A stretch of DNA of 10,561 nucleotides from the NCBI GenBank assembly GCA_003024985.2, contig PXIH01S0011219.1; one strand, given 5' to 3'. Of this stretch, positions 1 to 7,703 are shown piece by piece (position 1 is the stretch's first letter; each line of letters begins with the position of its first letter). Below the pieces are notes generated by a model. It saw only the letters and a list, made by a program, of their open reading frames with translations. It made no database searches and was not told where the DNA came from. Made by a program: the position numbers and the translations under genes. Origin of the DNA: Euperipatoides rowelli. Taxonomy: Eukaryota; Onychophora; Udeonychophora; Euonychophora; Peripatopsidae.

Positions 1-761
1 CATGGCATACCACAAACATTGGTATCTGATAATATGCCATATGCTAGTTTGGGTTTTAAAAAATTTACCAGAGAATGGGGAATTCAGCAAATACTTTCAA
101 GCCCATATTATCTCAAAGCCAATGGGCTAGCAGAAAAGATGGTTGGGGTGGCCAAAATGTTGTTGAAAAAATCTACAGCTGCCAACGAGGACCTACAGCT
201 ATCTCTGTTAAATTACCATAACACTCCATTAGAAGGATTAGGAGCTTCTCTGGCAGAAGTGATGTTCAGCAGAACTTTGCGAACAAATATTCCCACTACA
301 CATGAAAAGTTAAAACCGAAAATAATTGAAAATGTGANAAAATAATTGAAAATGTGAAGGACTTGACTATTAGAAATAATAATAAGCAAAAAGCCTACTA
401 TAACCAACATGCTTATGATAGAAAGCCATTTGAAAAGGGGACAGTGTACTGATAAGAAGACATAATATATGGACTCCAGGAGTGATAAAAGAAGTTGAAC
501 CAAGTCCTAGATCATACATGGTCACTTTTGAACAGGGTCAACATTATAGAAGGAATAAATATGATCTACGCCGATCACTTAATGATCCTATTATAAGAGT
601 AAGAGATGATGATTATGTAAACACTAAGTCAAGTGAGACTCCAGTGACAAAGTGAAAGACTAGTAGTTGGGAGAAGTGGAACTGAAATTAGAAAGAACTA
701 TGTGACCAGATCAGGGAGAGAAGTTCAGAGACCAAAGAAATTTAATGATTTTGTTACTTAA
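1..761 (+). pseudogene. Ty3/gypsy pol, C-terminal integrase remnant (gypsy-1)
   Basis: This is the end of a retrotransposon polyprotein whose integrase inserts element cDNA into the host genome. Frame 1 from base 1 shows the second half of the catalytic core: VSDN holds the second catalytic Asp and NGLAEK the catalytic Glu, followed by a NTPLEGLG block typical of gypsy integrases of the K02A2.6-like type. Downstream, in other frames, come a WTPGVI...PRSY block, a YRRNK block and a final TRSGR-x4-RPKKF motif ending at the TAA of 759-761. The frame is broken near 338 by a 20-bp duplication, by a TGA at 450-452 and by another near 653. The spacing from Asp to Glu is 34 intervening residues instead of the usual 35. 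The 5' part lies outside the window. The polypurine tract and LTR follow directly. The family call is firm; the exact lineage is inferred. Confidence 0.88.
318..357. repeat. 20-bp tandem duplication containing an N
   Basis: The stretch 318-337 is repeated at 338-357 with no spacer, and the first base of the second copy is the ambiguous N at 338. If N is G the two copies are identical. Twenty bases is not a multiple of three, so the duplication breaks the gypsy integrase frame. It is either a replication slip or an assembly/base-calling error at the N. Confidence 0.85.
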
Positions 762-800
762 GTTATTATTAAATGTTAACAGTAGTGCAATGTAAACCTT

Positions 801-811
801 AAAGGGGAAGG
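801..811 (+). other. Polypurine tract of gypsy-1
   Basis: AAAGGGGAAGG lies 40 bases after the pol stop codon and directly abuts a TGTGATG LTR start. This is the expected position and composition of the plus-strand primer of a gypsy element. Confidence 0.75.
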
Positions 812-1074
812 TGTGATGTATGTGCATGTCTAGTCCCTTAGGTATAATTAATAACCCCTGTAGTTTAGTTATATTATGACATAGTTTAGTTTCACTTATG
901 AAGTTACGAATATGAACATGTACCGTAAGTTGAATAATAATTAGCCTACTTGTAATAGTTGCTATTATGTATATTGTGTTAAATGTCAATATGCAAGTAA
1001 TAAAAGCATAATAAGAATACTATGGATTATAGTAATTATTTAGACTGCAACCTGTAATAATATTAAAAATAACA
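812..1074 (+). mobile_element. 3' LTR of gypsy-1
   Basis: The LTR begins TGTGATGTATG directly after the polypurine tract and is proposed to end in AATAACA at 1074, giving TG...CA termini and 263 bp. It contains an AATAAA polyadenylation signal at 999-1004. The right boundary is inferred: from about 1075 the sequence matches the copia-1 LTR copy at 8909-9270, so gypsy-1 must end there. The first 12 bases resemble those of the solo LTR at 4972, suggesting related families. Confidence 0.65.
999..1004 (+). promoter_or_regulatory. Polyadenylation signal AATAAA in the gypsy-1 LTR
   Basis: A canonical AATAAA lies in the 3' LTR, where transcripts of such elements are normally cleaved. In such AT-rich DNA it could occur by chance; its position in the LTR is the main support. 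Confidence 0.35.
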
Positions 1075-1471
1075 ATATGTAATCCGCCAAAAAACAGACA
1101 CCAAGTACGTCACATAATAAAAATACTCGCAAGACTTACAATAAATCTCGTAATGCAGTAGAAGGCTATGTGAAATGAATGTGGCTTCTCCTGTTTGTTA
1201 TGTATCATGCATCACACGTCTTCCAGTAATACACTATTTAACAGTAATAAAATATAAATTGAAATAGAAAATAATTATACATATTATTCTTATTTGGTGA
1301 ATATTAACATGAATTTGATATATAATAAAAATAGATTAATATTTTAAACACAATAGATATATAATAAAAATAGATTAATATTTTAAACACAATAAAAATT
1401 ATAATATTAATTGTTCAGGGGAAATATAGTGTGATTATTTATATTGTATTATAGTTCATCAATTTTCAACA
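1075..1471 (-). mobile_element. 3' LTR of copia-1, start portion only
   Basis: The sequence matches 8909-9270 in the same orientation across its full length, at roughly 90% by eye, apart from a 39-bp tandem duplication. On the minus strand it starts TGTTG at 1471 directly after the polypurine tract, as a copia 3' LTR should. It stops at the right end of the gypsy-1 LTR, with ATATG at 1075-1079 as the possible gypsy target duplication. The rest of the LTR is therefore expected beyond gypsy-1, outside the window. Confidence 0.75.
1317..1394. repeat. 39-bp tandem duplication inside the copia-1 3' LTR
   Basis: Bases 1317-1355 are repeated exactly at 1356-1394. The matching LTR at 8909-9270 has only one copy, so the duplication arose after this element inserted. 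It explains most of the length difference between the two LTR copies. Confidence 0.9.
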
Positions 1472-1480
1472 CTCCCCCTT
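1472..1480 (-). other. Polypurine tract of copia-1
   Basis: On the minus strand AAGGGGGAG is followed immediately by TGTTG, the LTR start. This is the classic plus-strand priming site and fixes both the direction of copia-1 and the LTR boundary at 1471. Confidence 0.88.
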
Positions 1481-2110
1481 AATGTTCACTTTCTACATGG
1501 TCCTTGGGGTTTGTTTTTTGTCTCTGAACCAGTCTTGTTCCTTAGGTTTTCCAGTTTGGTCATTTGACAAGATTTTGGGACCTTGGCCCAGATTACTGCG
1601 AGCTGATCTCCTAGGTGTATTGCTATGTCCTTTTCAATTGTTTCCTGTAATTAGAGTCAGCATCTGTTGAGTCAATCATAGTAAAATATTAAAATCTATC
1701 AGGATCACTTCTTTCTAGTGGGCACTGTTCTTTATCAAATATCATGCATCTGCTTCAGCATGCTTTAAGGTTGGTGGCACTCCAGATTCTGTAAAAGTGT
1801 TTTGATTCTCAATACCCTATTAGAAATCCAGGTATTCCCCTGTTCTCCAGTTTGGTCTTGTCAGGAGTAATGTTCTTGAAGTAGCATTTGGTATCTATAG
1901 TTCTGAGGTGCCCCAAGTTGGTATTCACTCCATGCCAAAATTCAAAAGGTGACTGATGCAGATCTTTGTGACTAACTCTGTTTAGTAAATATGTGGCAAT
2001 GTTGGATATCTCCCGCTAAAGATGATTAGGTAGCTTAGCTTGTTTCAATATAGTTCTGGTGGTTTCAAGAAGTGCTCTGTTGAACCTTTCTGAAGTTCCA
2101 TTCTCTTGTG
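1481..2110 (-). pseudogene. Copia-1 integrase, C-terminal half, with RT/RNase H deleted
   Basis: Read on the minus strand, the segment begins with TPQENGTSERFNRALLE, the conserved block holding the catalytic Glu of copia integrases, then a TYLLNR block, PFEFWHG and the GIPGFLIGY block that closes the integrase region. A stop replaces the tryptophan expected after PNHL, and another follows GY. Beyond this comes an Arg-rich TPRRSARSN stretch like the linker between integrase and RT, and then, instead of RT and RNase H, the sequence runs straight to the polypurine tract. The upstream half of the same gene lies at 5529-6335, split off by copia-2. Confidence 0.85.
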
Positions 2111-2115
2111 GGGTA
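2111..2115. repeat. Left target-site duplication of copia-2 (GGGTA)
   Basis: GGGTA directly precedes the TG of the copia-2 5' LTR and recurs at 5524-5528 directly after its 3' LTR. Leaving out copia-2 and one GGGTA makes the copia-1 integrase frame continuous through the PHTPQENG block, which supports the duplication independently. Confidence 0.92.
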
Positions 2116-2591
2116 TGTTAAAATTACCAATGTTCAAGCATTTGATATTTGTAAATATTTATACAAACTAATATCTTGAGTCATTCCATTTGTATTTTTC
2201 CCTGAATAGGATAGTAATGGCTAATTACTAACTCAATTGACTCAATTATTACAATAATTGCAATCTAGAATTATAACTATATACTATAACTTAGCCACAT
2301 TAATTAATTATGTATTAATATTAATATTTTACTGAGTGTCAATAATTACTATCACAGTGTATTTATTAAAGGTTGATGGGCATCAATGCCTTATGGGTAG
2401 TTCTGCCCTATTGTATTATGGGATAGCTTGGGTTTTACTTATACTAACATCCATGTTTGATTTTGCATGTGTAAAAAATTGATGGAGCCATGGTATATGG
2501 CTGGATTCCTTTTGTGAATTAATAAATAATTGATATAGTTAAAGTTGGTAATACAGAAATTCTTTTCACTGCATTTGTTGCAAATTTAAGA
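2116..2591 (+). mobile_element. 5' LTR of copia-2
   Basis: The 476-bp LTR starts TGTTAAAATT directly after the GGGTA duplication and ends AAATTTAAGA directly before the primer site. It matches the 3' LTR along its whole length once the two insertions in the latter are removed, with scattered substitutions and small indels. The ends are TG...GA instead of TG...CA, and the same GA is present in both copies. Confidence 0.88.
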
Positions 2592-2605
2592 GGTTATGCA
2601 CCCAG
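2592..2605 (+). other. Primer-binding site of copia-2 (half tRNA-iMet type)
   Basis: GGTTATGCACCCAG abuts the LTR end. It differs by two bases from GGTTATGGGCCCAG, which is complementary to the anticodon arm of initiator tRNA-Met and is used by Drosophila copia through a half-tRNA primer. Copia-1 has the unmutated form. Confidence 0.82.
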
Positions 2606-2700
2606 ATTGAGTTGGATTAACTCAGATGAAAAGTTTGGATTACGTCAAGCGGTAAATATAAACTGTATTTTGTCATCACCATTGATTAATTTGATACATC

Positions 2701-4614
2701 ATGGACACCATATCAGATAACAGTTTAGAAGTTTGGAAAATTGACACTTGTGCACCCTACCACATATGTAGATCATATCTTAGTTTAAATAATTTGAATT
2801 TGATTATCAACTTTGTTCGGATACAGAGGAAAATGGAGACAAAGTAGGAATCGTAAAGGGTGACATATCAACATTTATTGATAATAAACTTTTTAATTTG
2901 AAAAATGTAAGACTTCATCCAGAAATTAAAACTAATATAATATCAGTGATCATACTTCTAAAGGAAGGCTTTAGAGTAAATTTTGACCAAGATAAATGTG
3001 TTGTATTGGAAAAAGAGGATGTAAAAATTTCTGCCCCTCTAGAGAATGATGATTATATTATCACAACCACGGTAAGGAGTGTCAAAAAAACTAAGGAATC
3101 TATAAGTTCTGAAATAGAAAAATTAACAATTTCTAATCCTGATTCTTAGTCTTTGGCTGTTGAAGAACCAGACGATGTTGAAATTAACTATGACTACGTC
3201 ATTACCATAGAACCAGATAGTTGGGAAGATTTATTAAAATTATCACAAAAACAAATTAATATATGATCAAAAGCCATGAAGGATGAAATTAATACTATGG
3301 AAGAAACCAAGTATGGAGTGAAAGTAGGCTATCCTGCCAATAGATGGGCACTCAATTGGATGTAGATGGACATATGCTATAAAAAGAAATGAGACTGGAA
3401 AATTGTAAAAATCAAAGCGAGGTTAGTAGCTAAAGGATGTAATCAAAATATGAACAGAATTTTTCTCCAGTAGCCAAACAAGAATCTATCAGGTTACTCA
3501 TAGCCCTAGCAGGTTATAGATGCCTATTCACACATCATTGTGAGATTATTTATATGAAAAGACCCAAAGGACCATGGCCTGATATACACAATTGTACTTA
3601 TATCCTTAAGAAATCAGTATATGGTTTAAAGCAAGCAGCCAGGGTCTGGAATGTACATATCAATCACTCCTTGACTAAATGCGGATATGCACATAGCAAT
3701 GCAGACCCATGTTTATATGTGTATAGATAAACATAGGTGTTAATCCATGTCAATGATTTCTTGTTAGCAAGGCCAGATTTGGATACAACTAATGAAACCA
3801 TTAAAAAATTGCAAATTGAATATAAATTAAAGGATCTAGGCCCAGTGACATGTTATCTCACTAAAGACCCAAAATAGTCAGACTGCTGGATCAACACAAC
3901 ATCAGTAAAAGTTACCCTAAATCCACACCCATGGTGACTGACTTTATACCCGGATCATTTCATAGTAAAAGCGAATATCTAGAAAATAATAAAAATACCA
4001 AGTGATCTTTGGAAATTTGATGTATTTGGGGTTTACATCACGGCCAGACATTCAATTAGCATCAAAACCCACATATGCTGATTGGGAAGGGGTTAAAAGA
4101 GTCCTAAAATATCTAAATGGCACTAAAGATTTTGCCCTCAGACTGGAAGGAAAAAACTGAATTAGTATTGCAATCCTTTTGTGATGTGGATTGGGGGGGA
4201 GGTCTAGACTCTAAAAAGTCTACATCAGGTCAGGTTCATTTTCTTGGAGAGAGCTTAGTGGCCTGGGGAACCAAAAAACAGTCATGCATTGCTCTATCAA
4301 GTGCAGAAGCAGAGTTTGTGTTGGCTGCTGTAGCCTTACAGGAGATCATATGGATTCAGACTATTAATGGACATGAAATTAATCCAGAATCTACCAACTT
4401 CATTATACACTGACAGTGTGAGTGGAATGAAAATGGCCAACACCCCTAAACAGTCAGGTAGAACAAAACACATAGATATTAAATACTTCTTTATTTTAGA
4501 AGCAATAAAGAAATGTGTTATAGAACTAGAATATTGTCTTCAGAGCAATTAATTGCTGATTGTTTTACTAAACAAAAGATAGATACATTATTTAGATTGA
4601 GCAAATGGGACTAG
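2701..4614 (+). pseudogene. Copia-2 pol remnant: protease, RT and RNase H
   Basis: Decayed pol in several frames. From ATG 2701 the protease site reads IDTCAPYHIC, where family members have D-[ST]-G-A: the Gly is now Cys. At 2898-3146 the protease-to-pre-integrase region follows (LKNVRLHPEIKTN). The integrase core is absent and the linker to RT begins near 3150. RT blocks include KARLVAKG (about 3415), IYMKRPKGP (about 3548) and SVYGLKQAARVW (about 3615). The active-site YVDD appears as HVND, losing one catalytic Asp, and the block with the first catalytic Asp is shortened away. RNase H follows at 4117-4600 with DVDW, SSAEAEF and YTDS acidic residues, RTKHIDIKY and ADCFTK, ending at the TAG of 4612-4614. 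Numerous stops and frameshifts make it non-functional. Confidence 0.88.
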
Positions 4615-4728
4615 CTGAACTAGAAAGAAATGAATATTATCCTAAGTCATACCGTTAACTTACAAGGTAATTCATTGTCTATAAAATTATATGTAATTCT
4701 TTTTTTTTTTTTAACATTGAGGGTTGTG
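4615..4728 (+). other. Copia-2 3' untranslated stretch with degenerate polypurine tract
   Basis: Between the RNase H stop and the 3' LTR lie a run of 13 T (4700-4712) and a short purine core GAGGG (4719-4723) followed by TTGTG and then the LTR. The purine tract is much weaker than that of copia-1 and is probably eroded. No gene is seen. Confidence 0.5.
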
Positions 4729-4851
4729 TGTTAAAATTATCAATATTCAAACATTTGATATTTGTAAATATTTATACAAACTACCGGTATATCTAGAATC
4801 ATTCCATTTGAATTTTTGTCTGAATAGGATAGTAATGGCTAATTACTAACT

Positions 4852-4958
4852 CAATTGACTCAATTTTTTATTATAATTTTATTAAAAACTAAAAACAAAT
4901 TTACAAAATAAAAATATAAGGCTGCACTTTCAACCTTATATTCACAATTGACTCAATT
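4852..4958 (-). mobile_element. 79-bp retroposed fragment with 14-bp target duplications
   Basis: CAATTGACTCAATT occurs at 4852-4865 and again at 4945-4958, while the 5' LTR has it once. The 79 bases between are absent from the 5' LTR. Read on the minus strand the insert ends in AATAAAATTATAATAAAA, that is a polyadenylation signal and an A-rich tail. A 14-bp target duplication plus a tail is the signature of target-primed reverse transcription, as for a strongly 5'-truncated LINE, a SINE or a retroposed mRNA 3' end. Bases 4913-4921 and 4934-4942 form a perfect 9-bp hairpin (AATATAAGG / CCTTATATT) around a 12-base loop, as in many LINE/SINE 3' tails. The source is not identifiable. Confidence 0.75.
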
Positions 4959-4966
4959 ATTACAAT

Positions 4967-5208
4967 AATTGTGTGGTGTATGTACACTAGTGCTCTATAA
5001 TATTTAATACAATATTTTATTAGTTATCAAGTTGACCACTTGAGGTCACTTTTATCAGACGTCACATGTCTCAACACTTAGTAAGAGCATGTGTTATAGT
5101 TTCTTCATTAAAAGTTATCTTTTATTTGTTATGAAACCGAGTCATTATTCTCCAGCTAGTTAGGATTAAGCATAATTTAGACACTAGTAGTAAGCTGAAT
5201 ACAAATTG
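4967..5208. mobile_element. 232-bp solo LTR with AATTG target duplications
   Basis: The block 4972-5203 starts TGTGGTGTATG and ends TGAATACA. It is flanked by AATTG at 4967-4971 and 5204-5208, where the 5' LTR of copia-2 has a single AATTG. TG...CA ends, a 5-bp duplication and no coding content identify a solo LTR left by recombination between two LTRs. Its first 12 bases (TGTGRTGTATGT) match those of the gypsy-1 LTR at 812, so a Ty3/gypsy source is likely. The strand is uncertain. Confidence 0.82.
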
Positions 5209-5523
5209 CAATCTAGAATTATAATTATATACTATAACTTAGTCACATTAATTAATTATGTATTAATATTTACTGTCAATAATTACTATCACAGTGTATT
5301 TATTAAAGGGTGCTAGGCATTGATGCCTTATGGGTAGTCCTGCCCTATTGCATTATGGGATAGCTAGGGTTTTACTTGTACTAACGTCCATGTTTGATTT
5401 TGCATGTGTAAAAATTTGGAGCCAGGTTATGGCTGGATTACTTTTGTGAACTAACAAACAGCTGATATAGTTAAAGTTGGTAATATGGAAATTACTTTCA
5501 CTATGTTTGTTGGAAATTTAAGA

Positions 5524-5528
5524 GGGTA
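5524..5528. repeat. Right target-site duplication of copia-2 (GGGTA)
   Basis: Second copy of the GGGTA at 2111-2115, directly after the 3' LTR end. The interrupted copia-1 integrase resumes at 5529. Confidence 0.92.
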
Positions 5529-6335
5529 TGTGGTAGTGAGGTTTGATGAGTTGTGTCCCTCTTGCTAAAGTATTGATTTAAGTAGTGGCTATCCTCCGTT
5601 GCTGAAAAATGTTTTGGGTCATCTTTCAAATTTGTTGATACCTTGTTCTTTGCAGTCCATGATCATGTCTGCAGTTTGGTCTTTGCTCTTGAATAAGTAG
5701 GTAGTTCCAAATTTAGAATTATCATCTTTAATGGATAGGATGTGTGCATTGCCTCCTAGACTTGGTGGGTTCACAGGACTGCATAAGTCTGTATGTAAGG
5801 ATTTGAATGGTCTACTTGATCTAGGATGATTGACTTTTCTGAAAGGTTTGCTAGACATCTTTGCCATAATGCAGGAAGAACATATATCCTTCTTGTCACA
5901 TTTGGTGATTACCATTTCTTCCATCATTTTGTTCCTTTGCGTTTTTTCTATGTCTTGATAGTTCCTGTGTCCTAGCCGGGTGTACCAGACATGGTAACAA
6001 AGACACGTTCTTTCTTGTGGTTTTGGTACTTCTTGGTGTGCATAAAGTTTGTTTTGCAGATTACCCAGTTTTAACATTACATTGTTTTTCTCTAGCAAAC
6101 TTTTTTTGTTTTTTTTGTTATCCATTCTGGCTATGGATAACAAGTTATCTGTAAGGGAAGGTACCCATAGTACTCCCATGAAATGTAGGCTGTGTCGATT
6201 TTCATTTTATCATTCAGAGACAGTATGCAATCACCTTTTTTTTGGTTACTTTATAGGGGTGGTTACATTGGTGTGGTTGAAAAGTTTATCTATGTTGCCA
6301 CACATGTGGTCTACGGCTGCAGTATCAATTATCCA
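5529..6335 (-). pseudogene. Copia-1 protease, GAG-pre-integrase and integrase N-terminal half
   Basis: On the minus strand the segment opens near 6335 with WIIDTAAVDHMCGN, the copia-type aspartic protease site, in which the usual Gly after D-[ST] is Ala. After stops and a frameshift an open stretch of 186 codons (6179-5619) begins with a WVPSLTDNLLS block. It then has the zinc-binding region, where the first His is Tyr (VWYTRLGH) but His71, Cys100 and Cys103 remain, and SLHTDLCSP with the first catalytic Asp (residue 131). A frameshift near 5619 precedes the region of the second Asp, which is poorly conserved. The catalytic Glu lies across copia-2, near 2090. Protease matures the polyprotein and integrase inserts cDNA; neither can work here. 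Confidence 0.87.
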
Positions 6336-7663
6336 CGCTCCTGGTGGTGAATGATTGAGTTAAGTGGTGGTGTTAAGTGCTCTCTATGTGTGTTTATGTT
6401 ACATCATGTTCTTTGTCAAAGTTTAGCTCTGGTGCAATCTCTCGGCTGGTGCATGATACATATTTAGAGTGGACTGTGCTGAGATTCCTTTTTTTTTTGT
6501 GAGTTAAGTCACTGTGAGCATTATGATTTTTTAACAGATGGCAATCCTTTCTCTCATGACCCACCTTCTGCAGTAATAATACTTGACAGGTGCTTTATTT
6601 TTTGTTTTTCCCTGTCTATTTTGCGAGAATTGCGATCTGGTATCATATGAATCGGGTGTCCCTCTATCATTTTTCTCCTTGTGTTCCTCCAATATTTTTC
6701 ACTCACAAAATTACTATTATTTCATCAGCATTCCTCCCTTCAATGGTGGTGATTAATACATCTTATTCTCAGGGCAAACTTCCCAGAAGTGCTGAACATA
6801 GCAGTTTGTCTAGTATTTTATACCCTGCATCCTCGAGTTTAGATGCGGTCTCAAGAATGTCAGTTATATGATTAAACATGCTGGTGCCTGTAGAAAAATG
6901 AGTGAAGATTCTACGATAGAGTCTTGATCCTAGATTGTTGTGTGAGTGTATGGACATTAACTTGTTCCATTCTCATTTGGCTGAAGATTCATGTTTGATG
7001 TTTTAAGTTGTGGGAATAAAGATGTAATATACACTTAAAAACTATATAATAACTCCAGAAATGAACTTCCAAATCCTTGAGTTGAATTATGTAATTAGAT
7101 GTTTAATATTAACTCTTAATTGTTACAGATAGACACTCTACTTATTAATACAGACTGCTCGCCATTAATATAGGCTTCCAAGGGATGCTATCTTACTACA
7201 GGAATTATGGGTAAAACTACATAGATGTCAGACATGACTAATGACTACTAAACTAACATTCCAGGCACTACTAATTGATATCAAAATATTTAAATACAAA
7301 ATCATTTTATCAAAAAGAACAAAACTGATTAGATGAAAAAAGGAAAAATGAATTAATTGATTGACTAGGTATACATTTGTTTATACAATCTATTTAAAGT
7401 TAACACTTGGTGGTTTATAATGAACACTTGAACTCCCATTCAACATGATGTCTGCCAAGAACTTGGTGTCAATCAGCAGGCCTATTGTTGCTCTAGCCTT
7501 TCTGTCTCTCTTTAGCCATCTTGAGTCAGCTTCTGCAGGGGTAGGTGCACCTATGGCATCCCATAGGTGTTCATTTCTTAACCATAACTCGGTTCATTTG
7601 CTTCCCTACATGAAAGTTATCATCACCCAGTTTCACTATGCCGTATTTTCTGGTATCCTCCAT
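6336..7663 (-). pseudogene. Copia-1 gag, broken, with CCHC knuckle
   Basis: Gag forms the virus-like particle that packages element RNA. On the minus strand it starts at an ATG at 7663-7661, 26 bases after the primer site, with KYGIVKLGDDNF, and after a one-base frameshift near 7585 continues with LWDAIGAPTPAEAD. It is interrupted at 7439-6991 by a candidate solo LTR and resumes near 6990 with AK*EWNKLMS. A clear UBN2-like block follows at 6957-6769: MFNHITDILETASKLEDAGYKI and LLGSLP, typical of copia gag. Near 6585-6541 a CCHC knuckle is recognisable (YYC in one frame, then QKVGHERKDC in the next), split by a frameshift. Several stops occur. The 3' end of gag is arbitrary because gag and pol are normally one frame in copia elements. 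Confidence 0.8.
6988..7442. mobile_element. Candidate 447-bp solo LTR interrupting copia-1 gag
   Basis: The block 6992-7438 starts TGTTTGATG and ends ACTCCCA, giving TG...CA on the plus strand. It is flanked by TTCA at 6988-6991 and 7439-7442. It has no gag similarity, while recognisable copia-1 gag lies on both sides (FLADIM to the right, SSAK*EWNKLM to the left). Leaving it out brings these two gag blocks together apart from one base of frame difference. A 4-bp duplication is short and could be chance, and no second copy of the insert is in the window. Confidence 0.5.
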
Positions 7664-7689
7664 GTTTTTCCTGCGTTTTCTTCAGGCCT

Positions 7690-7703
7690 CTGGGCCCATA
7701 ACC
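7690..7703 (-). other. Primer-binding site of copia-1 (half tRNA-iMet type)
   Basis: On the minus strand GGTTATGGGCCCAG is a perfect complement to the anticodon arm of initiator tRNA-Met (CTGGGCCCATAACC), the priming site of Drosophila copia. It directly follows a CA dinucleotide at 7705-7704 and lies 26 bases before the gag ATG. It therefore marks the inner end of the 5' LTR. Confidence 0.9.

Larger units (their letters stand above)
2116..5523 (+). mobile_element. Ty1/copia element copia-2, internally deleted
   Basis: This plus-strand element is complete at both ends. It has a 5' LTR (2116-2591), primer site (2592-2605), degenerate pol (2701-4614), a purine-rich stretch and a 3' LTR (4729-5523), with GGGTA target duplications outside. 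Between the primer site and protease only 95 bases remain, so gag is gone. The integrase core is also missing, because the protease-to-pre-integrase region runs directly into the linker before RT. The element landed in the integrase of copia-1 in opposite orientation, so it is the younger of the two. Confidence 0.9.
4729..5523 (+). mobile_element. 3' LTR of copia-2, carrying two later insertions
   Basis: It starts TGTTAAAATTATC and ends AAATTTAAGA directly before the GGGTA duplication. It aligns with the 5' LTR over its whole length except for two extra blocks, each with its own target duplication: a 79-bp block at 4866-4944 and a 232-bp block at 4972-5203. Removing the insertions and one copy of each duplication leaves about 465 bp, matching the 476-bp 5' LTR. 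Confidence 0.88.

Noticed and set aside
213-503. Minus-strand open frames at 213-503 and 711-989
   Set aside because: They are antisense to the gypsy-1 integrase or lie in its LTR, and are rich in hydrophobic residues only because of AT-rich codons.
4700-4712. Poly-T run as a reverse-oriented retroposon tail
   Set aside because: No target duplication or body was found beside it, and it lies in the copia-2 3' untranslated stretch directly before the LTR.
5619-6179. A 186-codon open frame on the minus strand as a host gene
   Set aside because: It contains copia pre-integrase and integrase motifs and lies in order with gag, protease and integrase of copia-1.
6049-6354. Plus-strand open frames at 1482-1670, 6049-6354, 6590-6871 and 7445-7729
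   Set aside because: They are antisense to copia-1 pol, gag or linker sequence and show no protein family features of their own.
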